A stretch of 61,818 bases of DNA from Streptomyces sp. ISL-36 (GCF_018614205.1 NZ_JAGGOS010000132.1:1352-63169), one strand, 5' to 3'; counted from the first letter of the stretch, positions 1 to 9,080 are shown. Notes: generated by a model from the letters alone, not told the origin. Program-made: numbers and translations.

Positions 1-1
1 C

Positions 2-781
2 CGCCCCCCCCCCGGCCCACGCCCCGGGGGACCGGGGCTGTTGGGGATCGTCGATGTGAGCGGTCCGGCCTCCAGCTTCCATCCCGCGACGTTGGCGCTG
101 GTCGGCTCGGTGGCCCGGCTCGCCGAGGCGGAGATGCGCGACCGCCATCTGCGGTCGATCGAACGCCTGCGTTCGGTGGCGGCGCCGATCCTGTGCCGGG
201 TGGGCGGGCGGGCGGTCGCGGTGGACACGCACGGCTGGACGGCGGCGGTGACCGGGATGGCGCCCATGGACCGGGTCGCGCTGCCGAAGTCCTTCCGCGC
301 GGGGCGGGTCTGGCTGCCGTCGTTGGGGATGTGCGCGGTGGAGCCGCTGCCGGGCGGCTGGCTGCTGCGGGTGGAGGAGGAGCGCAGCGCGTTGGACGCG
401 GCCGCGGGTGCGGCGAGCCGGGTGGTGCTCGACCTGAGCCGGCCGCGCCGCTGGTCGGTGGCGGTGTCGGGGGCGGCGGGCAGCTGGACGCAGGAGCTGA
501 GCCCGCGCCACGCCGAACTGCTGTACGTCCTGGCCCTGCACCGTGACGGCCGGACGGCGGCGGAGCTGGCGCAGGACGTGTTCGGCGACCGGACGAGGAC
601 GGTGACGGTACGGGCGGAGATGTCACGGGTCCGCCGGACGCTGGCGGGCGTGCTCGCCCACCGCCCGTACCGCTTCAGCGAGGAGGTCGAAGTGGAGATC
701 GTCCGCCCGCCCCACCCGGACGACCTGCTCCCCCACTCGACGGCCCCCGCGGTCCGCGCGGCACGCAGGGGCGCGGCGTAG
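2..781 (+). CDS. GAF/helix-turn-helix transcriptional regulator, 5' end missing
   Basis: The frame is open to the left window edge, so the gene is cut and its start is outside. A TTG at 41 is only an internal codon. The visible 259 residues look like the C-terminal half of the Streptomyces GAF-domain regulators: the end of a GAF-like segment (LGIVDVSG, then an alpha-helical stretch with AEAEMRDRHLRSIERL), a beta-rich region, and a C-terminal winged-helix-like part (SPRHAELLYVLALH, then AELAQDVFGDR and VRAEMSRVRRTL), which would bind DNA. The family is known to me as putative regulators without a defined ligand. It converges on the fructokinase gene with about 60 bp between the stops. The family call rests on pattern resemblance, and the target genes are unknown. 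Confidence 0.72.
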   Translation, partial: RPPPGPRPGGPGLLGIVDVSGPASSFHPATLALVGSVARLAEAEMRDRHLRSIERLRSVAAPILCRVGGRAVAVDTHGWTAAVTGMAPMDRVALPKSFRAGRVWLPSLGMCAVEPLPGGWLLRVEEERSALDAAAGAASRVVLDLSRPRRWSVAVSGAAGSWTQELSPRHAELLYVLALHRDGRTAAELAQDVFGDRTRTVTVRAEMSRVRRTLAGVLAHRPYRFSEEVEVEIVRPPHPDDLLPHSTAPAVRAARRGAA

Positions 782-840
782 GGAACGGGCCCGGAGCCGG
801 ACGCCGATGGGCCGCTCCCCCGTCGGACCGGGCGCCCGCG

Positions 841-1797
841 CTACGCCGGGATCGTCAGCTCCTCGGCGTAGGGCGGGTTCGCGCCGCGGACCGCGCAGGT
901 GGCCGCGGCGACCCTCGTGCCGAAGGCGACGGCCTCGTGGAGGGTGTCCCAGGTCAGGGTGGAGAGGCGGCCGCCGAGCGCGCCGGCGGTGTGGAGCCGG
1001 TGGAGAAGGCCGGCCGTGAAGGCGTCGCCCGCGCCGACGGTGTCGACGACATCGACGGGCGGGGCGGGGACCAGCCGGCGGACGCCGTCGTACGAGACGA
1101 GGGCGCCGTCGCCGCCGAGGGTGACGAGGACGAGCGGGACGCCCGCCCGGTGCCAGGTGTCGCAGGCGGCCTCGGGAGGCGTGCCGCGATGGAGGTGGGC
1201 CAGGTCGTCCTCGCTGAGGCGGAGGATGTCGGCCAGGGCGCACCAGCGCGGCAGGCGGGCCCGGTACCGCTCGGGTGCCACGAGCAGCGGGCGTACGTTG
1301 GGGTCGAGGGAGATCGTGGTGGTGGGCCGCAGTTCGTCGAGGAGCTCCTCGACGGCGGAAGCGCCGGGCTCCCGCACCAGCGCGAGCGAGCCGGTGTGGA
1401 GGCAGGCCGCGTCCAGCCGGCTCACCGGGGCGAGCTCCTGTCGGGTCCATTGCCAGTCGGCGGTGGCCTCGGCGTGGAAGGAGTACTCGGCGGCGCCGTC
1501 CGGGCCGAGGCCGGCGACGGCCAGGGTGCTGGGCTCGGTGGCGTCGGGGCAGAGGTCGATGCGGACATCGGACTCGGTGAGCCGGCGGCGGAAGAGGCCG
1601 CCGAAGACGTCGCCGGAGAGCCGGGCCAGGAAGTGGGTGGGGGTGCCGAGGCGGGCGAGCGCCACAGCGGTGTTCGCGGGCCCGCCGCCGGGCAGCACAT
1701 CGAGCCGGAGGCCCGGGCCCTCGGCCCCGGTCGGGGCGACGAAGGCGTCGGCGACGCATTCGCCGAGGACGGCCACGGGGCGGCGGGTCGCGGTCAT
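841..1797 (-). CDS. PfkB-family sugar kinase, probable fructokinase
   Basis: The 318-aa protein is the usual length for the PfkB/ribokinase family, which phosphorylates sugars in the cytoplasm with ATP. The N-terminal family signature is visible (GGGPANTAVALARLG, around residues 37-51), as is the C-terminal signature DTVGAGDAFTAGLL, which holds the catalytic Asp and the anion-hole glycines. The start is the ATG at 1797 with AAAGG upstream. It lies downstream of the GH32 fructanase on the same strand (145 bp gap) and near a fructose-type importer. I infer that it makes fructose phosphate from imported fructose. Family assignment is firm; fructose specificity comes from context. Confidence 0.88.
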   Translation of the reverse strand: MTATRRPVAVLGECVADAFVAPTGAEGPGLRLDVLPGGGPANTAVALARLGTPTHFLARLSGDVFGGLFRRRLTESDVRIDLCPDATEPSTLAVAGLGPDGAAEYSFHAEATADWQWTRQELAPVSRLDAACLHTGSLALVREPGASAVEELLDELRPTTTISLDPNVRPLLVAPERYRARLPRWCALADILRLSEDDLAHLHRGTPPEAACDTWHRAGVPLVLVTLGGDGALVSYDGVRRLVPAPPVDVVDTVGAGDAFTAGLLHRLHTAGALGGRLSTLTWDTLHEAVAFGTRVAAATCAVRGANPPYAEELTIPA

Positions 1798-1942
1798 GGG
1801 AGAGAACCTTTCAGGTCGTGAGGAGCGAGGTGGTGCCGTGTCGGTCGGGCCGGATCAGGCGTCGGGCGACGCGAGTCCGGCGAGACGGTGAGATCGGTGA
1901 GATCGTCGATCTCGGCGGCACCCCCGAGGAGCGAGCGGAGGG

Positions 1943-4009
1943 TCAGTCGGGGAGGACGGCGGAGCCGAGTGGGGTCAAGGAGGCGCTCTTCAGCCGGAGG
2001 TGGCCGCCGGTCGCGGTGAACTCGACGGCGTCGGACTCGCGGTAGCGCGGATAGACCCGGGCGGTGAGGGCCGCGCCGTCGCCGGTGAACACCTCGACCG
2101 ACGAACGGTCGACGAAGATGTCGAGGGCGAGGGTCGCGTCCGCTCTCGGCTCGACATGGGTGGTGTACGTCGCCCGCGTGCCGTAGCCCGCCGCGCTCGT
2201 GTCCAGGGTCAGGGTGCCGGTGGACTTCTCGTACCGCAGCACGGTCGCCTCGGCGGCGGAGGCCTTGAGGCGGAGGGTGACGGTGTCGGCGGTGGTCCCG
2301 CCCAGGTCGAGGACCGCCCTGATCCGTGCGGTGTCGCCCCGGCCCAGCCGCCAGCTGCCGTCCACCGTCCGGTCGGTGACCCGGATCGTCCGGCCGTCGG
2401 CCAGCGAGTCGGCTGCCGCGAGCGGCCGTTGGCCGAGGCGCCCGTCGGCGGTGAGGAACAGTTCCCGGTGGAGGGACTGGGCGCCGGCCCAACCTCCCAC
2501 CCGGGTCGGCTCCTTCGCGTTCCAGTCGCTCATCCAGGCGGTCATCACCCGTCGTCCGGCGTCGTCCCGATAGCTCTGGGCCGCGTAGACGTCGCCGCCG
2601 CCGTCGAGGACGCCGTGCCGCTCGGCGCTGAAGCGGGCGCCGTCGTACGTGCCGACGGCGTACCGCTGGAGGGACCGGCCCCCCTCGTTGGTGGAGTACA
2701 GCAGCACCCACTTGCCGTCGAGCTCGAAGAGGTCGGGGCACTCCCACATGGCGCCGGTCGTGCCGTCGCCCTCGGTCAGGACGCCGGCGTACGACCAGGT
2801 GCGCAGGTCGTCGGAGGCGTAGAGCTGCACCTTGCCGCGTCCGCCGTCGCCCGATCCGACGACCATCTTCCAGCGGCCGTCGACCGGGTCACGGAAGAGC
2901 TTGGGGTCGCGGAACCCGGCCGACGAGCCGGGCGGGGCCTCGGTGATGACCTCCGTCCCGGGGGCGAAGACGACCCCGTCCGTGCTGGTCGCGACGGCGA
3001 CCGTCTCGGGCGTGGCGCCGGGGTGCGCGCCCGTGTCGGTGAACTTGGTGTACGCGACGGTGAGGGTGCCGTCGTCGTCAACGGCGCTGCCGCTGAAGAT
3101 GCCGCTGTTGTCGGTGGGGGTGGCGCGCGGCGGCGGAGTGAGGGCGACAGGCAGGTCGCGCCAGTGGACGGCGTCGGGCCCCTCGGCGTGCGCCCAGTGC
3201 ATGGGGCCCCACTTGGGGGCGTCGGGGTAGTACTGGCTGAAGAGGTGGTGGCGGCCGCGCCACTGGATCACGCCGTTGGGGTCGTTGATCCAGCCCTGGT
3301 AGGGCGTGTAGTGGAACTGGGGCCGCAGTGGGTCCGCCGCGTAGTCCCTGGTCGCGGTGGGCTGGTTGGCCTGGCCGAGCGTACGGAAGGTGAGGCCGTT
3401 GTCGTCCCGGACAGCGGCGTCCCCGGTGCGTACGTCGTCGAGGTTGAGGTGACCCCAGCCCCCGGTCTTCCGGTCGACGACTTCGAGGTGGACCGCCTGG
3501 CCGCGCCAGGCGGAGGTGTCCCAGACGATCCTGACGTACGCCTCGTCCTCGGGTCCCGTCTGGCGGAGGAGCGCGCGGCCGTCGCTGTCCCTGACGAGGG
3601 CGACGTAGAGGCGCTCGGGGTCCCAGCCTCCGCCGACCAGGAAGCTCATCCTCGTGGGGGCGGTGAAGGAGGAGGACCTGAGGGTGCCGGTGGCGTCGTC
3701 TCCGGCGGCGGCGTAGCCCCAGAGGTGGTGGCTGCCGCGGTGGTGGAAGGGGCCTCCCCAGTAGGTGTCGGTGGTGGTGACGGCGGTGGGACCGAAGGCG
3801 GTGCCCTCGGTGACCGTCCAGCCGGTGAGATCCCCGGTGTCGAAACCGGGGTTGACCGGGCCGGTGGCCTGGGGTCGGGCCGGCGCGGCGTGGGGCTGGG
3901 CCGGCGCGGCGTGGGCGCGGTGCGCGGTGACGTTCACGCTGATGGGGGCGGTCGCGGCGACGAGCAGGGCCGCGACGCTGATCAGTTTCGGTGCTTTCCA
4001 GCGGCTCAT
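1943..4009 (-). CDS. Secreted GH32 beta-fructosidase (levanase/inulinase type)
   Basis: The 688-aa protein begins at the ATG at 4009, which has GGAGG 8 nt upstream; a longer reading frame to 4078 has no such site. Residues 1-35 form a signal peptide (RWK, hydrophobic stretch, AHA|A). Residues about 50-200 look like a beta-sandwich carbohydrate-binding module. The GH32 catalytic domain follows, with all three signature acids: WINDPNG (nucleophile Asp243), FRDPK (Asp368) and ECPD (acid/base Glu423). A C-terminal GH32 beta-sandwich carries EPRADATLALDIFVDRSSVEVF. It should release fructose from levan, inulin or sucrose outside the cell. The gene faces the fructose-type importer across a palindromic operator candidate, so co-regulation by the nearby LacI protein is likely. 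Levan versus inulin preference cannot be told from sequence. Confidence 0.93.
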   Translation of the reverse strand: MSRWKAPKLISVAALLVAATAPISVNVTAHRAHAAPAQPHAAPARPQATGPVNPGFDTGDLTGWTVTEGTAFGPTAVTTTDTYWGGPFHHRGSHHLWGYAAAGDDATGTLRSSSFTAPTRMSFLVGGGWDPERLYVALVRDSDGRALLRQTGPEDEAYVRIVWDTSAWRGQAVHLEVVDRKTGGWGHLNLDDVRTGDAAVRDDNGLTFRTLGQANQPTATRDYAADPLRPQFHYTPYQGWINDPNGVIQWRGRHHLFSQYYPDAPKWGPMHWAHAEGPDAVHWRDLPVALTPPPRATPTDNSGIFSGSAVDDDGTLTVAYTKFTDTGAHPGATPETVAVATSTDGVVFAPGTEVITEAPPGSSAGFRDPKLFRDPVDGRWKMVVGSGDGGRGKVQLYASDDLRTWSYAGVLTEGDGTTGAMWECPDLFELDGKWVLLYSTNEGGRSLQRYAVGTYDGARFSAERHGVLDGGGDVYAAQSYRDDAGRRVMTAWMSDWNAKEPTRVGGWAGAQSLHRELFLTADGRLGQRPLAAADSLADGRTIRVTDRTVDGSWRLGRGDTARIRAVLDLGGTTADTVTLRLKASAAEATVLRYEKSTGTLTLDTSAAGYGTRATYTTHVEPRADATLALDIFVDRSSVEVFTGDGAALTARVYPRYRESDAVEFTATGGHLRLKSASLTPLGSAVLPD

Positions 4010-4090
4010 CCGGAAGCCTCCGTTGCCAACTCGTGACGAGTAAGGGGCATTGACGTTGCTCGCGGCGGAGTCCATCATCCTGGCCAGTCG

Positions 4091-4122
4091 ATGTCAACGT
4101 TGACATAAGTCAACGATGACAG
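4091..4122. promoter_or_regulatory. Tandem palindromic operator candidate for the LacI-family regulator
   Basis: Positions 4091-4106 read ATGTCAACGTTGACAT, a perfect 16-bp palindrome with the central CG typical of LacI-family operators. Directly next to it, 4107-4122 (AAGTCAACGATGACAG) matches 13 of 16 positions. The pair lies between the divergent starts of the GH32 enzyme (4009) and the sugar-binding lipoprotein (4148). It could therefore control both directions. The sites are seen in the sequence; that the LacI protein encoded at 7133-8161 binds them is inference. Confidence 0.7.
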
Positions 4123-4147
4123 TCCTGCGTCCTTGAGGAGCCGCGCC

Positions 4148-5164
4148 ATGAAGCGCACCGTCCGCACCGCACTCCCCCTCGTGGCGAGCCTCGCCTCGGC
4201 AGCCCTGTTGCTCACCGCCTGCGGTGAGGGAGCGAAGGGTTCCGCCGGCTCCGGCGGCAGCGGCGGCCCGGTGAAGGTCGGGCTGATCACCAAGACCGAC
4301 ACCAACCCGTTCTTCGTGAAGATGAAGGAGGGTGCCGAGGCGGCGGCCAAGAAGTCCGGCGCCGAACTGTCCACGGCGGCAGGCAAGTTCGACGGCGACA
4401 ACGAAGGCCAGGTCACCGCGATCGAGAACATGGTGGCGGCCGGCGTCAAGGGCATCCTGATCACCCCGAACGACTCCAAGGCGATCGTCCCCGCGATCCA
4501 GCAGGCCCGGAAGAAGGGCGTCCTGGTGATCGCGCTGGACAGCCCGACCGACCCCCAGGACGCCGCCGACGCGCTCTTCGCCACCGACAACCTCAAGGCG
4601 GGCGAGCTGATCGGCCGGTACGCCAAGGCCGCGACGGCCGGCAAGCCGGCGAAGATCGCCACGCTCGACCTCGCGCCCGGCGTCGCCGTCGGGCAGCTGC
4701 GCCACGACGGCTTCCTGAAGGGGTACGGCATCAAGGAGGGCGACCCGGCCCTGGTCTGCTCCCAGGACACCGGAGGCGACCAGGCCAAGGGACAGACGGC
4801 CATGGAGAACTGTCTGCAGAAGGCCCCGGACATCAACGTCGTATACACCATCAACGAGCCCGCGGCGCTGGGCGCGTACACGGCGCTCAAGGCGAAGGGC
4901 CGGGAGAAGGACGTCCTGATCGTCTCCGTCGACGGCGGCTGCACCGGCACGGAGGCGGTCAAGTCGGGGCGCATCGCGGCCACTTCGCAGCAGTACCCGC
5001 TGCTCATGGCCGTCAAGGGCGTCGACGCCGTCGTGGCGTACGCCAAGGGCGGGACCAAGGCGTCCGGCTACGTCGACACGGGCGTGACCCTGATCACCGA
5101 CACACCGACCTCGGCGGTCCCGGCCAAGGACAGCGCGTACGGCCTGGAGAACTGCTGGGGCTGA
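4148..5164 (+). CDS. Sugar ABC transporter substrate-binding lipoprotein (fructose/ribose type)
   Basis: The 338-aa protein starts at the ATG at 4148, preceded by GAGGAG; a TTG at 4133 in frame is less likely. The N-terminus is a lipoprotein signal with lipobox LLTAC, so the mature protein is anchored outside the membrane. The rest is a periplasmic-binding type 1 fold of the RbsB/FrcB class: VGLITKTDTNPFF at the start, GVKGILITPND and GVLVIALDSPT in the first lobe, and DVLIVSVDGGCTGTEAV in the second. Members bind monosaccharides for CUT2 importers. It leads an operon with permease, ATPase and regulator genes and faces a fructanase, so fructose is the likely ligand. Confidence 0.9.
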   Translation: MKRTVRTALPLVASLASAALLLTACGEGAKGSAGSGGSGGPVKVGLITKTDTNPFFVKMKEGAEAAAKKSGAELSTAAGKFDGDNEGQVTAIENMVAAGVKGILITPNDSKAIVPAIQQARKKGVLVIALDSPTDPQDAADALFATDNLKAGELIGRYAKAATAGKPAKIATLDLAPGVAVGQLRHDGFLKGYGIKEGDPALVCSQDTGGDQAKGQTAMENCLQKAPDINVVYTINEPAALGAYTALKAKGREKDVLIVSVDGGCTGTEAVKSGRIAATSQQYPLLMAVKGVDAVVAYAKGGTKASGYVDTGVTLITDTPTSAVPAKDSAYGLENCWG

Positions 5165-5225
5165 GCCCCGACCCCGACCTACCGCCCCTTTCCTCCCTCC
5201 CCTCCCCTCCGCTCAAGGAGCTTCG

Positions 5226-6239
5226 TTGACCGCGACCGCCGCACCCCCGACCGCCACACCACCCACCGCCGCCCGAGCCGCCCGTGCCCGGCTCGGCTTC
5301 CTCAGCCATCCCACCGCGGGCCCGCTCGTCGCCCTGCTCGTCGCCTGTCTCTTCTTCTCGTTCCAGAGCGAGCAGTTCCTCTCCGGCGGCAACCTCTCGC
5401 TCGTCGTCCAGCAGGTGATGGTCGTCGGCACCCTCGCCCTCGGCCAGACCCTGATCATCCTCACCGCCGGCATCGACCTCTCCTGCGGCGCCGTGATGGC
5501 GTTCGGCACGATCGTGATGGCGAAGCTCGCCGCCGAGGGCACCCTCCCGCCCCTCGTCGCGATCGCGGCCGGCATCGGAGTCTGCGCGCTGTTCGGGCTC
5601 GCCAACGGCGCCCTCGTCACCTTCGTCAAACTGCCGCCGTTCATCGTGACGCTCGGCATGCTCAACGTCGCCTTCGCTCTCACCCACATCTACTCGGACG
5701 AGCAGACCATCACCGAACTCCCGGGCCTGCTCACCGGGTTGGGCGAGACCTTTCCGCTGGGCCGCACCGACATCACGTACGGCTCGGTGCTCACCATCGC
5801 GCTCTTCCTCTGCTTCGCCTACCTCCTCGGCCGTACGGCCTGGGGCAAGCACACCTACGCCCTGGGCAACAGCCCCGAGGTCGCCCGGCTCACCGGGATC
5901 CGCACGACCCGGCTCCAGCTGGGCATCTACACCCTCGCCGGGGTGATCTACGGCGTCGCCGCCCTGCTGCTCGTCTCGCGCACCGGCGTCGGCGACCCGA
6001 AGGCGGGCCAGACCGACAACCTGGACGCCATCACCGCGGTGGTGCTCGGGGGTACGAGCCTGTTCGGCGGCCGCGGCGCGGTCCTCGGCACGCTCGTCGG
6101 GGCGCTGATCGTGGGTGTGTTCCGCAACGGGCTGCAGTTGATGGGCGTGGGCTCCATCTACCAGACCCTGATCACCGGCGGCCTGGTGATCCTCGCCGTG
6201 ACCGTCGACCAGTTCTCCCGTAGGAAGGCCCGCCGATGA
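5226..6239 (+). CDS. Sugar ABC transporter permease (CUT2, FrcC/RbsC type)
   Basis: A 337-aa integral membrane protein with about eight to ten hydrophobic helices, matching the BPD_transp_2 family. Visible signatures are TLIILTAGIDLSCGAVMAFG in the second or third helix and the conserved AITAVVLGGTSLFGGRG loop near the C-terminus, which contacts the ATPase. The start is a TTG at 5226 with AAGGAG 5 nt upstream; no better ATG or GTG exists. The first 25 residues are Thr/Pro/Ala-rich and cytoplasmic. It forms the membrane channel for the lipoprotein encoded 61 bp upstream and overlaps the ATPase gene by 4 bp (ATGA). Confidence 0.92.
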   Translation: MTATAAPPTATPPTAARAARARLGFLSHPTAGPLVALLVACLFFSFQSEQFLSGGNLSLVVQQVMVVGTLALGQTLIILTAGIDLSCGAVMAFGTIVMAKLAAEGTLPPLVAIAAGIGVCALFGLANGALVTFVKLPPFIVTLGMLNVAFALTHIYSDEQTITELPGLLTGLGETFPLGRTDITYGSVLTIALFLCFAYLLGRTAWGKHTYALGNSPEVARLTGIRTTRLQLGIYTLAGVIYGVAALLLVSRTGVGDPKAGQTDNLDAITAVVLGGTSLFGGRGAVLGTLVGALIVGVFRNGLQLMGVGSIYQTLITGGLVILAVTVDQFSRRKARR

Positions 6240-7114
6240 CCGCGCCGACGAACACCCCCGGGCACGCCCCGACGCACACCCCGGCCACGTCGCCGGCGGG
6301 CGCGCCGGCGGAGACGCCGACGACCACCCCCGTCCTCAGGGCCCGCGGCCTGGTGAAGCGGTACGGCCAGGTCACCGCGCTCGACGGCGCCGACTTCGAT
6401 CTGATGCCCGGCGAGGTGCTCGCCGTCATCGGGGACAACGGCGCGGGCAAGTCCAGTCTGATCAAGGCGCTCACGGGCGCGCTCCAGCCCGACGAGGGCA
6501 CCATCGAGCTGGACGGGGCGCCCGTCCGGTTCCGGGATCCGGCCGACGCGCGCCGGCACGGCATCGAGACCGTCTACCAGGACCTGGCGGTGGCCGCCTC
6601 CCTCGACATCGCCAGCAACATGTTCCTCGGCCGCGAGGTCCGCCGCCGCGGCCCCCTCGGCTCGGTGCTGCGGATGCTCGACAACAAGAGGATGCGCGAG
6701 GAGTCCGCCGCGCACATGGCGGACCTGAAGATCGGGCTGCGCTCCCTCACCCAGGCCGTCGAGACGCTCTCCGGCGGCCAGCGGCAGGGCGTCGCGGTGG
6801 CGCGCGCGGTCGCGTGGGCCCGGCACGTGGTGGTGATGGACGAGCCGACGGCCGCACTGGGCGTGAAGGAGTCCGGTCAGGTCCTGGACATGATCCGGCG
6901 GGTACGGGACCGGGGTCTGCCGGTCGTGCTGATCAGCCACAACATGCCGCACGTCTTCGAGATCGCGGACCGGATCCATGTCCAGCGGCTCGGCCGCCGG
7001 GTGGCGCAGATCCGGCCCGCGGACCACTCGATGTCGGACGTGGTGGCGATCATGACCGGGGCTCTGACCGTGGCGCCGGAGGACGGCGGTACGGTCATGA
7101 CCGACCAACGCTGA
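6236..7114 (+). CDS. Sugar ABC transporter ATP-binding protein (FrcA type, single domain)
   Basis: The 292-aa ATPase carries Walker A GDNGAGKSS, signature LSGGQRQGVAVARA, Walker B HVVVMDEPTAALG and the switch His in LISHNM. CUT2 importers often use a two-domain ATPase of about 500 residues; this one has a single domain like FrcA of fructose importers, which supports a fructose role. The first 30 residues are an unusual Pro/Thr/Ala-rich tail with no known role. The gene overlaps the permease stop by 4 bp and ends 18 bp before the regulator, so translation is probably coupled. Confidence 0.92.
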   Translation: MTAPTNTPGHAPTHTPATSPAGAPAETPTTTPVLRARGLVKRYGQVTALDGADFDLMPGEVLAVIGDNGAGKSSLIKALTGALQPDEGTIELDGAPVRFRDPADARRHGIETVYQDLAVAASLDIASNMFLGREVRRRGPLGSVLRMLDNKRMREESAAHMADLKIGLRSLTQAVETLSGGQRQGVAVARAVAWARHVVVMDEPTAALGVKESGQVLDMIRRVRDRGLPVVLISHNMPHVFEIADRIHVQRLGRRVAQIRPADHSMSDVVAIMTGALTVAPEDGGTVMTDQR

Positions 7115-7132
7115 AGCGACGACGGAGATGCG

Positions 7133-8161
7133 GTGACCATGGGGAGCACCCGACGGCCGACCCTGGCCGATGTGGCAGTGCGGGTCGGTGTGACCCCGAA
7201 GACGGTGTCGCGGGTGCTCAACGAGGACGGGCCGGTGTCCGAGGCGACGCGGGCGAAGGTGCTCGCGGTCGTCGAGGAGCTGGGGTTCCGCCCCAACCTC
7301 ATGGCCCGCAACATGCGGGTGGGCGCTCGGGACTCCACCGTGGGCCTGGTCGTGCCGGACATGGGCAACCCCTTCTTCGGTACGGTCGCGAGCGGCGTCG
7401 AGGACGTCGTACGGGACCGGGGGCTGACCCTCCTCATGGGGTCGTCGGGCGAGCGCGAGTCGATGGAGCACGCGCTGATCACCACCTTCCTCGCCCGCCG
7501 GATCAGCGGGCTGCTGGTCGTCCCGGCGGCCGGGAGCGACCACCGCTTCCTGCGCCGGGAGCGGGAGAGCGGCCTTCCGGTGGTCTTCGTGGACCGGCCG
7601 GGGACGGGGCTCGCGGCGGACGCGGTGGTCAGCGCCAACGAGGAGGGCACGCGGACGGGCGTGGCCCATCTGATCGCGCACGGACACCGCCGTATCGCCT
7701 TCATCGGGGACCGGCCGGCGACCCTCTACACGCGCAAGACGCGGCAGCGCGGTTACCGGGCGGCGCTGGAGGCGGCGGGGATCGGCCACGACCCTTCGCT
7801 GGTGGTCACCGCCCACGACCCGTACGCGGCGGGGGTGGCCGTACGGCGCCTCCTGGCGCTCGCGGACCCGCCGACCGCCGTCTTCGCGGCGAACAACTTC
7901 GCCTCGCTCGGGGTCGTGCCGGCGCTGGCCGAGGCGGGGCGGCGCGACGTTGCCCTGGTCGGCTTCGACGACCTGCCACTGGCGGCGGTCCTGGAGCCGG
8001 GCCTGACGGTGGTCGCCCAGGACCCGGCCGCGATCGGCCGGGCGGCGGCGGAGCAGATCCTCGCCCGCCTGGGCGGCGACCGCTCGCGCGCGGCGACCCG
8101 TACGGTCCCGGTCACCCTGGTCGCACGGGGCAGCGGCGAGCTTCCCCCACCGCCCCGCTGA
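7133..8161 (+). CDS. LacI-family transcriptional regulator
   Basis: The 342-aa protein has an N-terminal LacI helix-turn-helix (PTLADVAVRVGVTPKTVSRVLN) with the hinge-helix residues FRPNLMARNMR, then a sugar-binding periplasmic-type core (TVGLVVPDMGNPFFG, VSANEEGTRTGVAHLI, VALVGFDDLP). It is the last gene of the importer operon, 18 bp after the ATPase stop. GTG at 7133 is used here because GGAG lies 5 nt upstream; the ATG at 7139 is a real alternative that removes two residues. It probably represses the fructanase and importer genes from the palindromes at 4091-4122 and releases on sugar binding. The ligand is inferred from the neighbours. Confidence 0.92.
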   Translation: MTMGSTRRPTLADVAVRVGVTPKTVSRVLNEDGPVSEATRAKVLAVVEELGFRPNLMARNMRVGARDSTVGLVVPDMGNPFFGTVASGVEDVVRDRGLTLLMGSSGERESMEHALITTFLARRISGLLVVPAAGSDHRFLRRERESGLPVVFVDRPGTGLAADAVVSANEEGTRTGVAHLIAHGHRRIAFIGDRPATLYTRKTRQRGYRAALEAAGIGHDPSLVVTAHDPYAAGVAVRRLLALADPPTAVFAANNFASLGVVPALAEAGRRDVALVGFDDLPLAAVLEPGLTVVAQDPAAIGRAAAEQILARLGGDRSRAATRTVPVTLVARGSGELPPPPR

Positions 8162-8473
8162 CCGGCCACGGCCGGCCCGCAACCCCACCCGCAACCGCAC
8201 CCGCACCCGCACGACGATCCTGGCCGCAACCGCGCGACGGTCCCGGCCACAGCCGCGTGCCGGGCCGGACCTGGATCAGGCCGGGGCGGGGCCGGGCCAC
8301 GACCAAGCCGAGCCACGAGGGCCACGGCTGGGCCCGGCCCGGCTCGGCCCGGCGCATCCGGACAGGTTGTCCGCCATACGGACAGCTGGACGGCCCTGCC
8401 ACGGGGGCGCCGACCCGCACCGCCCCCCACCTCCACCGGCCCCCTGTAGGAATCGGCGCCTCCGCATGATGCG
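8162..8473. other. Non-coding, low-complexity C-rich spacer
   Basis: This 312-bp stretch between the LacI gene and the acetyltransferase has no convincing gene. It begins with a short tight inverted repeat (CCGGCC AC GGCCGG, 8162-8175), which might help end transcription of the importer operon. A degenerate CCGCAAC/CCGCAC series (about 8176-8240) and GGCC-rich sequence follow. I see no clear promoter box. Confidence 0.5.
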
Positions 8474-9052
8474 ATGGACGGCATGAGCATCACTCTCACC
8501 ACCTGGTCCCTCGAACAGACCTCGCCGGGCGATCTGCGCCCCGCCACCCCGCCCACGGGCGACGACATCACGATCGCCCGCGCCGAGGTGCCCTCGCCCG
8601 AGTACAGCCGCTTCCTCTATACGGCGGTCGGCGGCGACATCCGCTGGAACGACCGGCTCGCCCTGACGTACAAGCAGTGGCTGGAGATCGTCGAGAAGCC
8701 GGGCGCGGAGATCTGGGTGGCGTACGAGAAGGGGACGCCTGCCGGATACGTGGAGCTGGACCCGCAGGACGACGGTGTGGTCGAGATCGTCTACTTCGGG
8801 CTGATCCCGGCCTTCCAGGGGCGCCGGATCGGCGGCCATCTGCTGTCGTACGGGGTCCAGCGCGCGTGGGACCTCGCCGAGCGCTGGCCGGACCGGGAGC
8901 CGACGCGGCGCGTGTGGCTGCACACCTGCTCGCTGGACGGGCCGCACGCCATGGACAACTACCTCCGGCGCGGCTTCAAGCTCTTCGACACCAAGGTGGA
9001 AGAGGTCGAGGAGAGCGAGGCCCCCGGCCCCTGGCCCGGCGCCCACGCCTGA
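8474..9052 (+). CDS. GNAT-family N-acetyltransferase
   Basis: The 192-aa protein has the acetyl-CoA loop in FQGRRIGGHLLSYGV, the Q/R-x-x-G-x-G/A signature of the GNAT fold, preceded by the beta strand VVEIVYFGLIPA and followed by the typical C-terminal strand HAMDNYLRRGFKLFDTK. It would move an acetyl group from acetyl-CoA to an amine; the substrate is unknown. Two ATG starts are possible, 8474 and 8483 (giving MSITLTTW), and neither has a strong ribosome site. A strong hairpin 29 bp after the stop makes the gene monocistronic. The C-terminal 15 residues are Glu/Pro-rich and variable-looking. Confidence 0.85.
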   Translation: MDGMSITLTTWSLEQTSPGDLRPATPPTGDDITIARAEVPSPEYSRFLYTAVGGDIRWNDRLALTYKQWLEIVEKPGAEIWVAYEKGTPAGYVELDPQDDGVVEIVYFGLIPAFQGRRIGGHLLSYGVQRAWDLAERWPDREPTRRVWLHTCSLDGPHAMDNYLRRGFKLFDTKVEEVEESEAPGPWPGAHA

Positions 9053-9080
9053 GGAATAGCCCGACTTTGAAGTGACCCAC

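Noticed and set aside
1899..1913. Palindrome GAGATCG-T-CGATCTC between the GH32 and fructokinase genes
   Set aside because: A one-base loop makes it a poor hairpin, and it does not match the 4091 operator. It could be chance in GATC-rich sequence.
4047..4062. Third copy of the LacI-type operator upstream of the GH32 gene
   Set aside because: Only 7 of 16 positions match the 4091 palindrome.
8162..8260. CCGCAAC/CCGCAC series as a possible CRISPR or iteron array
   Set aside because: Units are too short and irregular, and no spacers or replication genes are present.
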